From Ilumatobacteraceae bacterium (GTDB lineage Bacteria; Actinomycetota; Acidimicrobiia; Acidimicrobiales; Ilumatobacteraceae), in contig JAENVT010000285.1 in assembly GCA_016650435.1 (NCBI GenBank), positions 1-6,315 on the forward strand: a stretch of DNA of 6,315 nt, in the 5' to 3' direction. Made by a program: the position numbers and the translations under genes. The notes beneath the pieces are model-generated. The model was not told where the DNA came from and did not search any database. It saw nothing but the letters and a program-made list of their open reading frames with translations. Of this stretch, positions 5,630 through 6,315 are shown in pieces (within the stretch, counting starts at the first letter, position 1; each line of letters opens with the position of its first letter).

Positions 5630-6315
5630 GTGATACTCGCCGAACGCGATCGCCTGCTCGCCGACAAGACCCTGTTCGGGCGAGCCTGGTGCGAGGCGTG
5701 GACCGCGGCGATCGATCAATGGCTGGTCGGGTTGTACGACAAGGTGTTCGGCGACCAAACAGACGTGTGCTTGCTCGCCGTTGGTGGAACAGGCCGGCGG
5801 GAGATGGCGCCACACAGCGACATCGATGTGATGGTCGTGCATCGCGGAAGCGCGAAGAAGATCGAGGCTGGCCTGGCGGACCTGTGGTATCCGATCTGGG
5901 ACACGGGCATACACCTCGGGCACGCCGTGCGTGCCGCGAATCAGAAGCTGTCGGTCACTGCCGACCAGCTCGACACGGCAACAACGATGCTGGCCGGCCG
6001 ATGGATTGCCGGCGACCGATCATTGGCCGACGAGGTGATGCACGCTGCGAGCCGTGCGTGGCAATCCGACGCCGCCGCGTGGCTTTCGTTGCTGCGTGCC
6101 CGTGGCCTTGCCCGCCATCGCGCCGACGGCGAGGTGGCCTTCTTGCTGGAGCCGAACATCAAAGAAGGACGCGGCGGCCTCCGCGACATGCACGAGTTGA
6201 GATGGATCGACGCTGCCGGCCGCGGTATCGCCCCAGAGAAACCCGCTGCTTTAGCCGCGGCGTACGACACGTTGCTCCACGCACGGGTCTCGTTGCACCG
6301 CGTCGCGCCGATCGC
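5630..6315 (+). CDS. glnD: Bifunctional [protein-PII] uridylyltransferase/uridylyl-removing enzyme, N-terminal part
   Basis: GlnD senses glutamine and adds UMP to, or removes it from, the PII signal protein (some actinobacterial homologues adenylylate instead). This sets glutamine synthetase activity and nitrogen gene expression. The first 228 codons are in the window and the frame stays open to the end. Visible are the nucleotidyltransferase signature GGTGRREMAPHSDIDVMVV (52-70), with metal-binding D64 and D66; LWYPIWDTGIHLGHAVR (85-101); and EPNIKEGRGGLRDMHELRW (174-192), all GlnD hallmarks. The HD and ACT domains would lie beyond the window. The start is the GTG at 5630. The ATG at 5622 is out of frame, giving only three codons before a stop. 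The N-terminus is shorter than in enterobacterial GlnD. It is divergent from the binding-lipoprotein gene; no glnK or amtB is in view. Confidence 0.94.
   Translation, partial: MILAERDRLLADKTLFGRAWCEAWTAAIDQWLVGLYDKVFGDQTDVCLLAVGGTGRREMAPHSDIDVMVVHRGSAKKIEAGLADLWYPIWDTGIHLGHAVRAANQKLSVTADQLDTATTMLAGRWIAGDRSLADEVMHAASRAWQSDAAAWLSLLRARGLARHRADGEVAFLLEPNIKEGRGGLRDMHELRWIDAAGRGIAPEKPAALAAAYDTLLHARVSLHRVAPI

Noticed and set aside
5622..5633. Tiny upstream ORF (ATG, two codons, TGA) overlapping the glnD GTG
   Set aside because: The ATG overlaps the putative -10 hexamer, so it would not be transcribed if glnD is leaderless.
5560..5667. Binding-lipoprotein start extended to 5667
   Set aside because: It would put 36 Arg-rich residues before the signal peptide and overlap the glnD start; the lipoprotein signal fits the ATG at 5559.

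Overview
The window looks like core chromosome from a GC-rich Gram-positive-type bacterium, most likely an actinobacterium and possibly of the Acidimicrobiia type. The class assignment is inference. It rests on GC-rich codon use, a groEL start controlled by a CIRCE operator, a HemQ-type coproheme decarboxylase (the Gram-positive haem route), and start codons that sit directly behind -10-like hexamers, as in leaderless actinobacterial transcripts. I see no phage, transposon, CRISPR array or RNA gene.

Layout, left to right. (1) 1-92, minus: the first 30 codons of groEL, with a strong Shine-Dalgarno and a CIRCE operator embedded in a cluster of GCACTC half-sites (127-174). (2) 199-343: two tandem copies of a 71-74 bp non-coding repeat, separating groEL from the next gene. 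(3) 367-1812, plus: an FAD-dependent monooxygenase/oxidoreductase. (4) 1830-1887: a long hairpin between convergent genes. (5) 1909-2730, minus: a water-type aquaporin (AqpZ-like). (6) 2731-2791: a compact divergent promoter region with a 22 bp imperfect palindrome. (7) 2792-3595, plus: fdhD, the formate dehydrogenase sulfurtransferase. (8) 3605-4294, plus: hemQ/chdC, nine bases after fdhD. (9) 4291-5559, minus: a lipoprotein substrate-binding protein of the branched-chain amino acid ABC type, overlapping the hemQ stop by 4 bp. (10) 5560-5629: a second divergent promoter region. (11) 5630-6315, plus: the first 228 codons of glnD, PII uridylyltransferase, running off the window.

Functionally this is a mosaic of housekeeping genes rather than one pathway. 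fdhD and hemQ form a tight pair, both acting in cofactor maturation (molybdenum cofactor sulfuration; haem b synthesis). The binding lipoprotein and glnD are divergent, and both relate loosely to nitrogen or amino acid status. I found no convincing undescribed multi-gene system. The most interesting signals are regulatory: the repeated TANNNT-then-start-codon arrangement at almost every gene, the enlarged CIRCE cluster, the tandem intergenic repeat, and a -10 hexamer that contains the fdhD stop codon.
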